The position numbers and the translations under genes were made by a program. Below are positions 1 through 8,563 of a DNA stretch of 64,000 nucleotides, one piece after another; position 1 is the stretch's first letter, and every line of letters begins with the position of its first letter. Location of the stretch: assembly GCF_012844345.1 (NCBI RefSeq), contig NZ_CP051625.1, positions 2,294,001-2,358,000 on the forward strand, given 5' to 3'. The notes below the pieces were generated by a model, which had not been told where the DNA came from, made no database searches, and saw nothing but the letters and a program-made list of their open reading frames with translations. Origin of the DNA: Pseudomonas sp. gcc21. Lineage in GTDB: Bacteria; Pseudomonadota; Gammaproteobacteria; Pseudomonadales; Pseudomonadaceae.

Positions 1-1
1 G

Positions 2-1162
2 GTGGCCAACCCGGTATGCGGTGCGATCATGGATTATTCGCACAGCCGCAAACGCTTTCTGTTCGGCAGCTATCTGCTGACAGTGCTGACCACTGCACTG
101 CTGTACTTCGTCGAACCGGGCTGGATCCTGCCGGCCATGCTGCTGATTATCCTGTCCAACTTCGCTTATTCGATGGGAGAAGGCTTCGTCGCCAGCTTTT
201 TGCCGGATCTCGGTCCACGCCAGGCGCTGGGCTGGATTTCCGGGCTGGGATGGGGCGTCGGATATATCGGCGGCCTGGTGGCCACCGCGTTTACGCTGTT
301 TTTCCTGGGCGATGTGTCGGCTGAAAATTACGAGACTATTCGCTGGGTAGGCCCTTTTGCCGCCGGTTTCTTTCTGGTGGCAGCGATCCCCACTTTCATC
401 TGGTTGAAAGAGCGCGGGGATAAACGCGCGACGCCGGCCGGCCAGTCACTGGTCAGTGTGGGCATACAACGCGTGGCCATTACCTTCCGGGAGATACACC
501 AGTTCAGGGATTTGCGCTCACTGCTGATCTCCATCTTCTTCTCGATGGCCGGCATCTACATCATCATCGCCTTCTCGTTCATCTATGGCGCGCAGGTGAT
601 CGGCTGGAGCGAGGAGATTCGTGCGTTCATGTTTATCACCGTGCAGATTACCGCCGCACTGGGCGCCTTTGCCTTCGGCGCCTTGCAGAGTCGGCTCGGC
701 GCGCGCCTGACCTATATTCTGACGCTGCTACTGTGGCTGGTGGCGATTCTGGCGATCTGGCAGACCCCCCACCTGACCGGTCTGCTGCGGGCGTGGTTGG
801 GGGTAACGTGGGAGCCCCAGCATGTGTTCCTGTTTGCCGGCGCGCTCGCCGGGACCAGTCTCGGCGCCTCGCAATCAGCGGGTCGGGCATTAGTAGGCGT
901 GCTGACGCCGCTGGGTAAATCCGCCGAATTCTTTGGCCTGTGGGGCACGGCTTCAAAACTCGCAGCGGTGTTCGGCATTCTAGGGCTGGGGCTGGTGCAG
1001 TGGGCGTTCGGCCTGGCCGATGCCATCCTGTTCTGCATGGCGCTGTTTGGTGTGGCTATCTTCACTGTGCTGCCCGTCAATGAGGCGCGCGGCAGCCAGG
1101 TTGCCGAAGACTGGCGCGAGGGCTCTACCGATTCGCCTCAGCTGAACAGGAGCACTCCATGA
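2..1162 (+). CDS. MFS transporter, UMF1 (Atg22-like) family, 5' truncated
   Basis: Partial gene cut by the left edge; the visible 386 residues lack the first membrane segments. The frame opens in a segment of the type usual after TM2 of MFS proteins (ANPVCGAIMDYSHSRKR, a loop with basic residues), then about ten hydrophobic segments alternate with short loops. The motif GWISGLGWGVGYIGGL and a long central loop near residues 135-160 fit the UMF1 family of small-molecule permeases. The substrate cannot be read. Its stop overlaps the start of the DUF503 gene by 4 bp (ATGA), so the two are probably translationally coupled. Confidence 0.8.
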   Translation: MANPVCGAIMDYSHSRKRFLFGSYLLTVLTTALLYFVEPGWILPAMLLIILSNFAYSMGEGFVASFLPDLGPRQALGWISGLGWGVGYIGGLVATAFTLFFLGDVSAENYETIRWVGPFAAGFFLVAAIPTFIWLKERGDKRATPAGQSLVSVGIQRVAITFREIHQFRDLRSLLISIFFSMAGIYIIIAFSFIYGAQVIGWSEEIRAFMFITVQITAALGAFAFGALQSRLGARLTYILTLLLWLVAILAIWQTPHLTGLLRAWLGVTWEPQHVFLFAGALAGTSLGASQSAGRALVGVLTPLGKSAEFFGLWGTASKLAAVFGILGLGLVQWAFGLADAILFCMALFGVAIFTVLPVNEARGSQVAEDWREGSTDSPQLNRSTP

Positions 1163-1440
1163 ATATAGGCGTACTGACTTTCAGGATATCGCTGCCCGGC
1201 TGCGGTTCTCTCAAGGAAAAGCGCCAGCGCATGGGCGGGCTACACGAACGCTTTGGCCGCAACCCGGCAATCGCCGTCTGCGAAAGCGCAGACCTGGACC
1301 GGCTGGATTCCAGCGAATGGTCGTTTGTAGTCGCAGCGACCTCTGCCAAAAAGGTCGAGTCCATCTGCAGTGAAATCGAGGACAAGCTTCAGCGTACCGT
1401 GGATGGCCGGGTGCTGGATGTCACTCGGGAAATACTTTAA
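1159..1440 (+). CDS. DUF503 (YlxP-like) small protein
   Basis: A 93-residue protein starting MNIGVLTFRISLPGCGSLKEKR. The core 'LKEKR' after a beta strand and the later 'VVAATSAKKVESICSEIED' helix match the DUF503/YlxP family of short ferredoxin-like-fold proteins, some of which are linked to ribosome maturation. Function here is unknown. The start is fixed by AGGAG six bases upstream. It overlaps the upstream permease by 4 bp and ends 43 bp before the convergent acyltransferase gene. Confidence 0.8.
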   Translation: MNIGVLTFRISLPGCGSLKEKRQRMGGLHERFGRNPAIAVCESADLDRLDSSEWSFVVAATSAKKVESICSEIEDKLQRTVDGRVLDVTREIL

Positions 1441-1482
1441 CGGCCACGTCCTGCGTTGCGCGCAGGCCTCTGGCGCGAGCGC

Positions 1483-3432
1483 TCACTGAACGTCCCCACC
1501 GGGAAGAGCCTGGATGCTCTGGAGAAAGGCTTGATAGACGGCGGTTTCCCTGAACGCTTTAGCGGCCATTCGCGAACCGTACAAGCTGATATGACCGGAC
1601 GGATCAAGCCCGAATGGCACGTTCTCGGCGGTCACGTCAGAGCGAACACCCTTTACGTGAAACATCGAATGCCGGTCGATGAACATGACATTCGCATGCC
1701 GGCTGGCATAGTCCGCAAGCAGGCTGTTAGCCTCTCTGGCAGGCACATCCCGCGTCTTGCGGAACCGGGTGATATCAAATTCACCACCGAACCGCAGGCT
1801 GCGTTTATACATGTCCGCTACGCTGACATCGAACGTAGTCGGCGAAGCCATCACCACCACCATCCCGGTGCGTTCAGCGAGATAATCGATCGCCTTGACT
1901 ACGTTGCGCATATGGTTGTGCTCCTGCACAGCGCCCCACTGACCCGCCAGGATAATCAGGTCATAGCTATCGGCTTGAGCTTCCAGGTACTCCCTGTTGA
2001 TCAGACATTGCCGGTAACTCAGGCCGGTCATATCCCCGGTAAAGTCCCTCGCGAGGCTTGGGTAGCACCAGTTGGTTGAGACCGAGTTGATCGATATCGC
2101 GTGTTCCTTGCCCAGATCGTCCCAGAAGGGGCCGTAGTGTCCGGCAAAGGAGTCGCCGAACAACAATGCCCGCAACTGGCCATCCGCAGCACCGAGTAGG
2201 CATTCAAGTCCCTCCTGACCGACTGGATTGACCTCCCCGGACCCGCTTGTTTCGACATTGTGGAAACACCACCGATTGGATCGGCGCGGCAGAATCAGCT
2301 CTGCCGTGGCTTCACGAAATTCATCGTTGATTCGGGATGGATAGCCCTGCGCAGCGAGGGTCACGGTGGCCAGGGAAGCCGCCAGGATGACTGCCGCGGC
2401 CGCGCCCATTCCAGGCTGCCATAATCCCGGCGAATCAGTTTTACGCCGCGCCCTGTTTTCTATGTAGCGATACGACAGCCAGCCGGTCAGCACCGAGGCG
2501 GCCACGCCCGCAACGATCCAGAACGGATCGCCCTCAAGCGCAAAGTAATATATCCAGACAGCAATGGGCCAATGCCACAGATATACGGAGTAGGAAATCC
2601 GCCCCACGAACTGCGAGACAGCGTTCCCGGTTATCGCTGACTCATAACGGGCAGAATAGATAACCAACACCGTACCCATCACCGGGATAGCCGCCAACCA
2701 GCCCGGCCAGACGGTCGCAGGGGTAAAAATCAGCACCGATGCACCAATCAGCAATATGCCTGAAAGCTCCAGCAAGCGGCTACTGCGTTGCGCAAAGCCA
2801 AGCGGGAACAGATACACCAGCCCACCCGCCAGCATCTCCCACATGCGGGTAGGAAGCAGAAAGAAGGACGAGGTCGGCCAGCGAGACGAGGCGTATGCCG
2901 ACAAGGCAAAAGAGCCCAACGCCAGCAATATCAGCACCCAGCGGGTGAGGCGCAGCGACAGCATCTCGCGCAACGCGACGATAACAATCGGATAGATCAG
3001 ATAGAACTGCCACTCGACCGAGAGCGACCAGGTATGCAGCAACCAGTTGTCGTGCGAGGCTTGCTCGAAGTACCCCGATTCCTTCCAGTACATCAGATTG
3101 GAAACAAAGCCCAAACTTCCAAGGACGTGCTTACCGAGTTGTTCATAGGCCGAGGGAAGCAATAGCGCCCAGCCAATAATGACGAGAAACAGACACAGAA
3201 ATGCCAGCGCCGGAACGATTCGTTTGGCCCGTTCCTTATAAAACTCCCACACGGAGAATCGGCTGCTTTCCATCCGGGAGACGATGATCCCGGTCATGAG
3301 GTAGCCGGATATAACAAAGAATACGTCTACGCCGACGAAGCCGCCCTGCCCACCCACTATGCCAAAGTGGAAAAGCATCACTGCAATGACTGCTACGGCT
3401 CGAAGGCCATTAATATCTCCGCGAAAATGCAC
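1483..3432 (-). CDS. Acyltransferase 3 (OafA/YrhL-like) with C-terminal SGNH domain
   Basis: A 649-residue membrane O-acyltransferase that probably acetylates a surface polysaccharide. Residues about 5-340 form the acyltransferase-3 domain with some ten membrane helices: GLRAVAVIAVMLFHFG near the N-terminus carries the conserved His, followed by GVDVFFVISGYL and a WSLSVEWQFYLIYP block. From about residue 410 a periplasmic SGNH/GDSL-type domain follows, with LLFGDSFAGHYG (catalytic Ser), GQWG (block III) and a C-terminal DPSGH (Asp-His pair). The start is GTG with a GGGGG tract upstream. It stands alone, convergent with the DUF503 gene; no O-antigen genes are in view, so the acceptor is unknown. 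Confidence 0.88.
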   Translation of the reverse strand: MHFRGDINGLRAVAVIAVMLFHFGIVGGQGGFVGVDVFFVISGYLMTGIIVSRMESSRFSVWEFYKERAKRIVPALAFLCLFLVIIGWALLLPSAYEQLGKHVLGSLGFVSNLMYWKESGYFEQASHDNWLLHTWSLSVEWQFYLIYPIVIVALREMLSLRLTRWVLILLALGSFALSAYASSRWPTSSFFLLPTRMWEMLAGGLVYLFPLGFAQRSSRLLELSGILLIGASVLIFTPATVWPGWLAAIPVMGTVLVIYSARYESAITGNAVSQFVGRISYSVYLWHWPIAVWIYYFALEGDPFWIVAGVAASVLTGWLSYRYIENRARRKTDSPGLWQPGMGAAAAVILAASLATVTLAAQGYPSRINDEFREATAELILPRRSNRWCFHNVETSGSGEVNPVGQEGLECLLGAADGQLRALLFGDSFAGHYGPFWDDLGKEHAISINSVSTNWCYPSLARDFTGDMTGLSYRQCLINREYLEAQADSYDLIILAGQWGAVQEHNHMRNVVKAIDYLAERTGMVVVMASPTTFDVSVADMYKRSLRFGGEFDITRFRKTRDVPAREANSLLADYASRHANVMFIDRHSMFHVKGVRSDVTAENVPFGLDPSGHISLYGSRMAAKAFRETAVYQAFLQSIQALPGGDVQ

Positions 3433-3859
3433 TAAAAACCCCCAACATTGAATTGCGCCGACCGGCCAGTGCCGGTGACGGAAGCGATTTCAATATTTCC
3501 AGCGGGTCTCTAAGGCGGAGTAATGGTCATCTGAGCTTTATTTTCCAGTCACGTGTGTTTCGGTTGCGGGTTCGTTCGTGGTCCCGAACCAGACTGCTGG
3601 CCACAACGATTTGTAAGGACGACACCAGCCGATCCTGCTCCGACGGGCGTCGCTTTTCATCAATCAAACGATGGTGTTTCAGGTGCGAGGCATGTCATCG
3701 CAAACTACCTGACTAGTGGAACACTTCGTTCCACAATGTCTATGCCTCCGATTCTCAAAAGGAAAGAAAGTGCCATTAAAAAGCTGCGAAACCGCCATAT
3801 CGAAAATCGGATCGCGGAGGGGAACCAGGTCGACCTCGGAGCGCGCCTCCAAGTAGAGA
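3433..3859. other. Intergenic region, no convincing gene
   Basis: About 430 bp between the acyltransferase start and the DUF3565 stop. Short open frames exist on both strands but lack ribosome binding sites and recognisable motifs. A 7-bp perfect inverted repeat (GTGGAAC / GTTCCAC, arms 3716-3722 and 3728-3734) is present without a T-run. It presumably holds the acyltransferase promoter. Confidence 0.5.
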
Positions 3860-4069
3860 TCAGGCCGCACCGTCAGGAGGCGCGCCCACTTCGCACTTTT
3901 TGCAGTTGAGCAGAAAGCCCAATCGACTGATACGGCCCGCTTCGGTGGTCACCCAGAAGCGCTCCTGCCAGGGTGGGTTATGCCTGACATGCTGGAAATG
4001 GCCACACGAAAGCTCCGCCACCCAATGGTTCTCTTCGTCGAGGTGATAACCGGTGATAGGTCTTTGCAT
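3860..4069 (-). CDS. DUF3565 zinc-ribbon-like small protein
   Basis: A 69-residue protein with ITGYHLDEENHWVAELSCGH, HVRHNPPW and a terminal LNCKKCE. The Cys-Gly-His and Cys-x2-Cys arrangement suggests metal binding, and the whole matches the DUF3565 family of Pseudomonas and relatives. Function is unknown. The start lies 6 bp downstream of the rarD stop on the same strand, so it is probably the last gene of a rarD-led transcript. Confidence 0.8.
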   Translation of the reverse strand: MQRPITGYHLDEENHWVAELSCGHFQHVRHNPPWQERFWVTTEAGRISRLGFLLNCKKCEVGAPPDGAA

Positions 4070-4075
4070 GTCAGC

Positions 4076-4975
4076 TCAGCCGTGTTGTTCGATGGCTCGA
4101 CTCTCGCACCAGGCGGACCACGAATACAACACAAGTGCGATCCATATCGTGATGAAGCTGATCAGCTGAACCTGCTCCAGCGGCTCTTTGAATATGTACA
4201 GCGCGATGAGGAATTGCAGGGTCGGATTCAGGTACATCAGAAAGCCCACAGTGGACAGACGCAAGCGTCGCGCTGCACCGGCGAAGGCCAGCAAGGGCAC
4301 CGCGGTCACTGCTCCGCAAGCGATCAACAACAGGGTGTTGCCTTCCACCAGGAAGTTGGACACCCCGGACGCCGTCAACCAGCCAAGCGCCAGCAAGGCA
4401 ATCGGCAGCAGAATAAGCGTCTCTACGAACAGGCCGGACAGCCCGTCCAGGGCAACCTGTTTGCGCACCAGCCCGTAGCAGCCAAAGGATACTGCCAGAA
4501 TCAGGCTGATCCAGGGCACGCTCGCGAGCATCACCACCTGAATCATGATACCGAGCCCGGCCAATACCACCGAAGCCACCTGCAGACGCGCCATGCGCTC
4601 GCGAAGTATCAGTACACCCAGCGCAACGTTGATCAACGGCGTGAGGAAATATCCCAGGCTGGCCTGCAACACATGGTTGGTTTCCACCGCGTAGATGTAT
4701 AAACCCCAGTTGATCGCAATCAGTACTGCACAGATTGCCACCCGCCCCAGGCTCCGTGGCCTGGCCAGCGCCGCCGTGACCGGCTGCCAACGCTGCAGCA
4801 GACTGATCACCAGGATCAGAAAGACGCAGGACCAGAGAATCCGATGCACCAACACCTCATAGGCGGGGACGCCCTCGAACAGAGCGAAGAACAACGGAAA
4901 GCAGCCCCACATGGCATAGGCTGCCACCCCGAAGGCCACGCCACGGGTATTTTCGGATGATACGTTGTTGTCCAT
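4076..4975 (-). CDS. rarD: RarD-type EamA permease
   Basis: A 299-residue inner-membrane protein of the drug/metabolite transporter superfamily with ten predicted helices in two EamA halves. GVAFGVAAYAMWGCFPLFFAL and the EVLVHRILWS segment near the N-terminus and SASLGYFLTPLINVALGV-like text midway are typical of RarD (chloramphenicol-sensitive protein). The true substrate is unknown for most members. The start MDNNVS was chosen because AGGAGAGAGG sits just upstream; the frame remains open for 48 more codons but that part has no RBS. Followed by the DUF3565 gene after 6 bp. Confidence 0.88.
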   Translation of the reverse strand: MDNNVSSENTRGVAFGVAAYAMWGCFPLFFALFEGVPAYEVLVHRILWSCVFLILVISLLQRWQPVTAALARPRSLGRVAICAVLIAINWGLYIYAVETNHVLQASLGYFLTPLINVALGVLILRERMARLQVASVVLAGLGIMIQVVMLASVPWISLILAVSFGCYGLVRKQVALDGLSGLFVETLILLPIALLALGWLTASGVSNFLVEGNTLLLIACGAVTAVPLLAFAGAARRLRLSTVGFLMYLNPTLQFLIALYIFKEPLEQVQLISFITIWIALVLYSWSAWCESRAIEQHG

Positions 4976-5117
4976 CGACCTCTCTCCTGAAGAACCGCCG
5001 CCATGATGACAGCTTCGGCGCGAGTATGGCTGTCGGCTGGGGGAACTCGCTCCGCTTGTCCGCCTCAGATGAAGAACCAGGCATTCCTGCCTGACACCGT
5101 ACGAACAGGAGTACCGC

Positions 5118-5414
5118 ATGAAGTACCGTCACCTGATTGCCTTGTTGTTTCCGTTGGCCGTCGCCCTGCCCGCGAGCGCCGAATGGCCTGAGGGCGCCAA
5201 AGCCCCCTTCGTTGCTGAATGCGTCGAGGGCGCTCAGGCAGAACATAGCGCAGCAAAAGCCAAGGCGTTCTGCGAATGTGCGGCCGGCGAAGTCAGCAGC
5301 GAGTTCAGCACCAGTGAGCTCGAAGAGATGGGCAGCCAGGACGCGATCGATCAAGGCACACGCCAGCGGTTGATCGAAGCATCCAGACGCTGCGAATCCG
5401 TCCTCCAGAGCTGA
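5118..5414 (+). CDS. Small secreted cysteine-containing protein of unknown function
   Basis: 98 residues with a clean Sec signal peptide (MKYRHLIALLFPLAVALPASA, cleavage after ASA). The mature part is about 77 residues, mostly helical, with Cys at four places (ECVEGA, FCECA, RRCES), consistent with two disulfides in the periplasm. GAACAGGAGTACCGC precedes the ATG and gives a good RBS. I do not recognise the family; similar short periplasmic proteins are common in Pseudomonas. It is divergent from rarD and 55 bp upstream of the phosphodiesterase gene. Confidence 0.7.
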   Translation: MKYRHLIALLFPLAVALPASAEWPEGAKAPFVAECVEGAQAEHSAAKAKAFCECAAGEVSSEFSTSELEEMGSQDAIDQGTRQRLIEASRRCESVLQS

Positions 5415-5469
5415 GTACCGTGACAGCTGCAGGCGGGCATCGGCTCCGCCGCACCTGTCCGACCACCCT

Positions 5470-5940
5470 ATGCTGAGAGTCGGACTGATAGCCGATACGC
5501 ATAATCTGCTGCGCGACGAAGCCGTTGCCTTCCTCAGGGGAAGCGACCATATCATCCATGCCGGCGATATCATGGATGAGAGCATCATCGAGTCGCTGCA
5601 AGCCCTGGCGCCGGTAACCGTCGTGCGCGGCAACAACGACCGCAGCGAATGGGGACAGCGCTTGCCTGAAACGGCGCATATCACGCTGGGAGAGACAGGG
5701 ATATTTGTTATCCATGATCTGGCGGAACTGGCCATCGACCATGCCGACATGGGCGCACGGGTGGTTATCTCGGGCCACTCGCATAAGCCATCGATAACCG
5801 AACGTGACGGCGTGCTGTACGTCAATCCCGGCAGTGCGGGGCGTCGCCGGTTCAAACTGCCCATCGCCATAGCCGAGTTGACGATCGACGGCGAGGAGGT
5901 TTCCGCCCGTATTGTCGAGCTGCCTGTCCCGGCTCGCTAG
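5470..5940 (+). CDS. YfcE-like metallophosphodiesterase
   Basis: 156 residues of the MJ0936/YfcE calcineurin-like phosphoesterase family. Metal ligands are visible in order: IADTHN (Asp, His), HAGDIMD (Asp), VRGNNDRSEW (Asn), FVIHD and SGHSHKP (His pair), then YVNPGS. It would hydrolyse a phosphodiester such as a cyclic nucleotide or nucleic-acid fragment in the cytosol; the natural substrate is not evident. Length is close to the usual 155-185. It ends 4 bp inside the convergent ion-channel gene. Confidence 0.88.
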   Translation: MLRVGLIADTHNLLRDEAVAFLRGSDHIIHAGDIMDESIIESLQALAPVTVVRGNNDRSEWGQRLPETAHITLGETGIFVIHDLAELAIDHADMGARVVISGHSHKPSITERDGVLYVNPGSAGRRRFKLPIAIAELTIDGEEVSARIVELPVPAR

Positions 5941-6785
5941 GATCTGTTAGGGTCCGGGGTCTCTTCATTCAGCCAGGTGCCGCAGTATTTGCAGTAGCGC
6001 GCATTGCGCTCGTGCTCGCTGCGACCGCAGCCTGGGCACGCCTCGTCCGAATAGCGCTCCTGACGCAACGCGTTGATTACCTCCACGGAAAACACGCCGA
6101 TCGGCAGCGCAATGATCGAATACCCTGTCAGCATGATCATCATTGAAATGAACTGCCCGAGGGGCGTAACCGGCGCGATATCCCCATAACCGACAGTGGT
6201 GAGCGTCACCACACCCCAATAGATCGCCCTGGGAATGCTGGTGAACCCGGCTTCAGGCGGTTCGATCAGATACAGCAACGACGAAAATATCGTTACCAAC
6301 ATCAACACCGAGAATAGAAACAGCATTATCTGTCCGCGGCTACGCGCCAGTGCGTCCAGCAGTAACCGCCCCTGCCCGACCAGCGACATCATTTCCAGCA
6401 CCCGGAACAATCGCAGGGTGCGCAGCAAACGGATAACCACCAACGTCTGCGCGCCGGGTGCGATAAGCGCCAACCAGGTGGGCAGTACTGCCAGCATATC
6501 TATCACGCCGTAGAAACTTCGCAGATACAGCCAGGGTTTCTCCAGGCAATAGATACGTAAGGCCAGTTCAATAGTGAAGAGGACGGTTACTACCCATTCC
6601 AGCCGATAGAACAACACGCCGAACCGCTCATGAACGGACGCGACGCTGTCCAGCAGTACCACCGCGACGCTGATCAGTATCAGCCCGGCCAGAGCGATAT
6701 CAAATCCCTTGGCCAGACGCGAATCGGACTCAAAGATGATCTGGAACAGCCTGGCCTTCAGCTGTCCACCTGCTGGCTTGAGCAT
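5937..6785 (-). CDS. Voltage-gated-type potassium channel with C-terminal zinc ribbon
   Basis: 282 residues. Six membrane helices; S4 around 116-132 has regularly spaced arginines (VIRLLRTLRLFRVLE), and the pore loop carries the K+ selectivity filter TVGYGD at 197-202, followed by S6. After S6 there is no RCK domain. Instead a short cytosolic tail holds a Cys4 zinc ribbon (C250, C253, C265, C268), an arrangement seen in Pseudomonas ion transporter proteins. AAGGAAAGAG precedes the ATG. It sits 18 bp downstream of selO on the same strand. Confidence 0.9.
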   Translation of the reverse strand: MLKPAGGQLKARLFQIIFESDSRLAKGFDIALAGLILISVAVVLLDSVASVHERFGVLFYRLEWVVTVLFTIELALRIYCLEKPWLYLRSFYGVIDMLAVLPTWLALIAPGAQTLVVIRLLRTLRLFRVLEMMSLVGQGRLLLDALARSRGQIMLFLFSVLMLVTIFSSLLYLIEPPEAGFTSIPRAIYWGVVTLTTVGYGDIAPVTPLGQFISMMIMLTGYSIIALPIGVFSVEVINALRQERYSDEACPGCGRSEHERNARYCKYCGTWLNEETPDPNRS

Positions 6786-6803
6786 TCACTCTTTCCTTGT
6801 CGA

Positions 6804-8294
6804 TCAGGTTCCGCAGAAGGTACGCGCAACCACCTGTTCAGGCCGCGGCGGCATAGCGTAGCGGGCGTCCTTTTCATCATAGCGGCAGGGGCTCGCAAGC
6901 CGCTCGACCAACTGGTGAAACGGCTCGAAGTCGTCCTTGTCCGTAGCCGCGCGGATGACCTCCTCGACCAGATGGTTGCGGGGAATGAACACGGGGTTCA
7001 AGGCCAGCATCTGCTGCTGCCGTTCAGCCGCTGGAGCCGCCTCCGTCTCAAGCTGGGCGCGCCATTTCTCCAGCCATGGCTGCAGCGTGTCAGGCAGTTC
7101 GAAAATACCGGCAATACTGGCCTGATCAGGCCCCGGCGTCGGCCCGGCCAGCTCGGCCAGCCGGCGGAAAGTCAGCGTGTAATCGGTACCCGCCGCGTGC
7201 ATGGCCTGCAAGAGCTCTGTCACCAGGTTTATGCTCTTGTCATTGGTGCGTGCCAGCCCGATCTTGCGCCGCATGAGTTCGTTGTAAGCGTCCAGATATT
7301 GCTTTTCATAAGCGTCAATCGCCTGCTGCCCGGCCTGCACCGCAGCGTCTTCATCCTCGTCAAGCAATGGCAGCAGAGCGCGCGCGAGCCAGGCGAGATT
7401 CCATTGGGCAATTCCGGGCTGATTGGAATACGCGTAGCGGCCGTGCTGATCGATGGAACTGAACACCTTGTCCGGGTGGTAGCTATCCATGAAGGCGCAG
7501 GGGCCGTAGTCAACGGTGTCGCCTGAGACCAGCATGTTGTCCGTATTCATCACACCGTGGATAAAGCCCAGCTGCTGCCAGTCAGCTACCAGGTTAGCCT
7601 GACGCGCAATCACCGCCTGCAACAGCGCCACGTAAGGGCGCTCGGCCTTGGCTGCGGCAGGGTAATGCCGCTTGATCACATGATCAGCGAGTATGTGCAC
7701 AGCCTCCTGATCGTCCCGGCTGGCAAAATACTGGAAGGTGCCGATGCGAATGTGGCTCGAGGTTACGCGCGTCAATATCGCACCTGGCAGGCTGCGTTCA
7801 CGGTGAACCTTTTCACCGGTGGTGACCGCAGCCAGGCTGCGTGAAGTGGCCACGCCAAGGGCCGCCATCGCCTCGCTGACGATGTACTCGCGCAGCACCG
7901 GCCCGAGCGGCGAACGCCCGTCCCCTCCACGCGAATAAGGCGTACGTCCCGAACCCTTGAGCTGAATGTCGAAGCGGCCGCCTTTTTTATCGATCACTTC
8001 GCCCAGTAAAACTGCACGCCCGTCCCCCAATCGGGGATTCCACCCGCCAAACTGGTGGGCGGCATACACGGTGGCGATCGGTTCCGAGCCCGGCGCCAGC
8101 TGATTGCCTGCCAGCACTTGCAGACCTTCAGGTGAATTCAGCCAGTCTGCGGAGATACCTAGCTGGCCTGCCAACGCTTCGTTGACGCGTATGAGTTGCG
8201 GTGCCTTGACCGGCTCAGGCGCCTGGCGTGTATAAAAACGTTCCGGCAACCGCACGTAGCTGTTATCGAATTTGGGGCTGCTGAACTGGCTCAC
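6804..8294 (-). CDS. selO: SelO family protein adenylyltransferase (YdiU)
   Basis: 496 residues, full length. SelO is a pseudokinase-fold enzyme that transfers AMP from ATP to protein hydroxyls in redox homeostasis. Visible marks are YAAHQFGGWNPRLGDGRA, the KGSGRTPYSRGGDGR nucleotide-binding segment, GVMNTDNM and the DYG metal-binding motif (VDYGPCAFMD). The C-terminus ends FCGT: the position that is selenocysteine in some eukaryotic members is Cys here. Start is GTG with GGGAGG six bases upstream. Followed by the channel gene. Confidence 0.93.
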   Translation of the reverse strand: MSQFSSPKFDNSYVRLPERFYTRQAPEPVKAPQLIRVNEALAGQLGISADWLNSPEGLQVLAGNQLAPGSEPIATVYAAHQFGGWNPRLGDGRAVLLGEVIDKKGGRFDIQLKGSGRTPYSRGGDGRSPLGPVLREYIVSEAMAALGVATSRSLAAVTTGEKVHRERSLPGAILTRVTSSHIRIGTFQYFASRDDQEAVHILADHVIKRHYPAAAKAERPYVALLQAVIARQANLVADWQQLGFIHGVMNTDNMLVSGDTVDYGPCAFMDSYHPDKVFSSIDQHGRYAYSNQPGIAQWNLAWLARALLPLLDEDEDAAVQAGQQAIDAYEKQYLDAYNELMRRKIGLARTNDKSINLVTELLQAMHAAGTDYTLTFRRLAELAGPTPGPDQASIAGIFELPDTLQPWLEKWRAQLETEAAPAAERQQQMLALNPVFIPRNHLVEEVIRAATDKDDFEPFHQLVERLASPCRYDEKDARYAMPPRPEQVVARTFCGT

Positions 8295-8526
8295 TAATGC
8301 CTCCCGATACCATCAAGTGGATGGTTGAAGTGTTTCGGCATCCAGCGGTCGCTAAAGGTTCTACACCTGGCGCAACCGCTCTAAGGCGCCATCTACATAG
8401 AGTTTAACGACAAACCGGGGATAGGCCAGCGGCGTACAGGCGAAGTCGGAAAAGAGTTTCGGCAATTGCAGTGGCAGACCATCAAGCGCGGCAACGTGGT
8501 CCGCCGTTTTCGGGTTCTGGTTAAGC

Positions 8527-8558
8527 GGCGCCGGTCAGCGCAGAGCTGGACCGGCGCC
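8527..8558 (-). terminator. Strong hairpin after the isolated curlin gene
   Basis: Perfect 10-bp inverted repeat GGCGCCGGTC / GACCGGCGCC with a 12-nt loop, starting 5 bp beyond the curlin stop. It lacks a clear U-tract, so it may be a weak or Rho-assisted terminator or an mRNA-stabilising stem. Confidence 0.6.
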
Positions 8559-8563
8559 CCGAG

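Noticed and set aside
3679..3870. 63-codon minus-strand frame just after the DUF3565 gene (begins RPDLYLEARSEVDLVPLRDP)
   Set aside because: It would need a GTG start with no RBS, and its C-terminal half becomes low-quality sequence. It could be a gene remnant, but I cannot support it.
4857..5870. 337-codon minus-strand frame across the rarD start, the small secreted protein and YfcE genes
   Set aside because: It overlaps three supported genes, and its product matches no family pattern I can see.
6804..6830. Possible selenocysteine at the SelO C-terminus
   Set aside because: The codon at the expected position encodes Cys (ending FCGT), followed by a normal stop; no UGA readthrough signal is needed.
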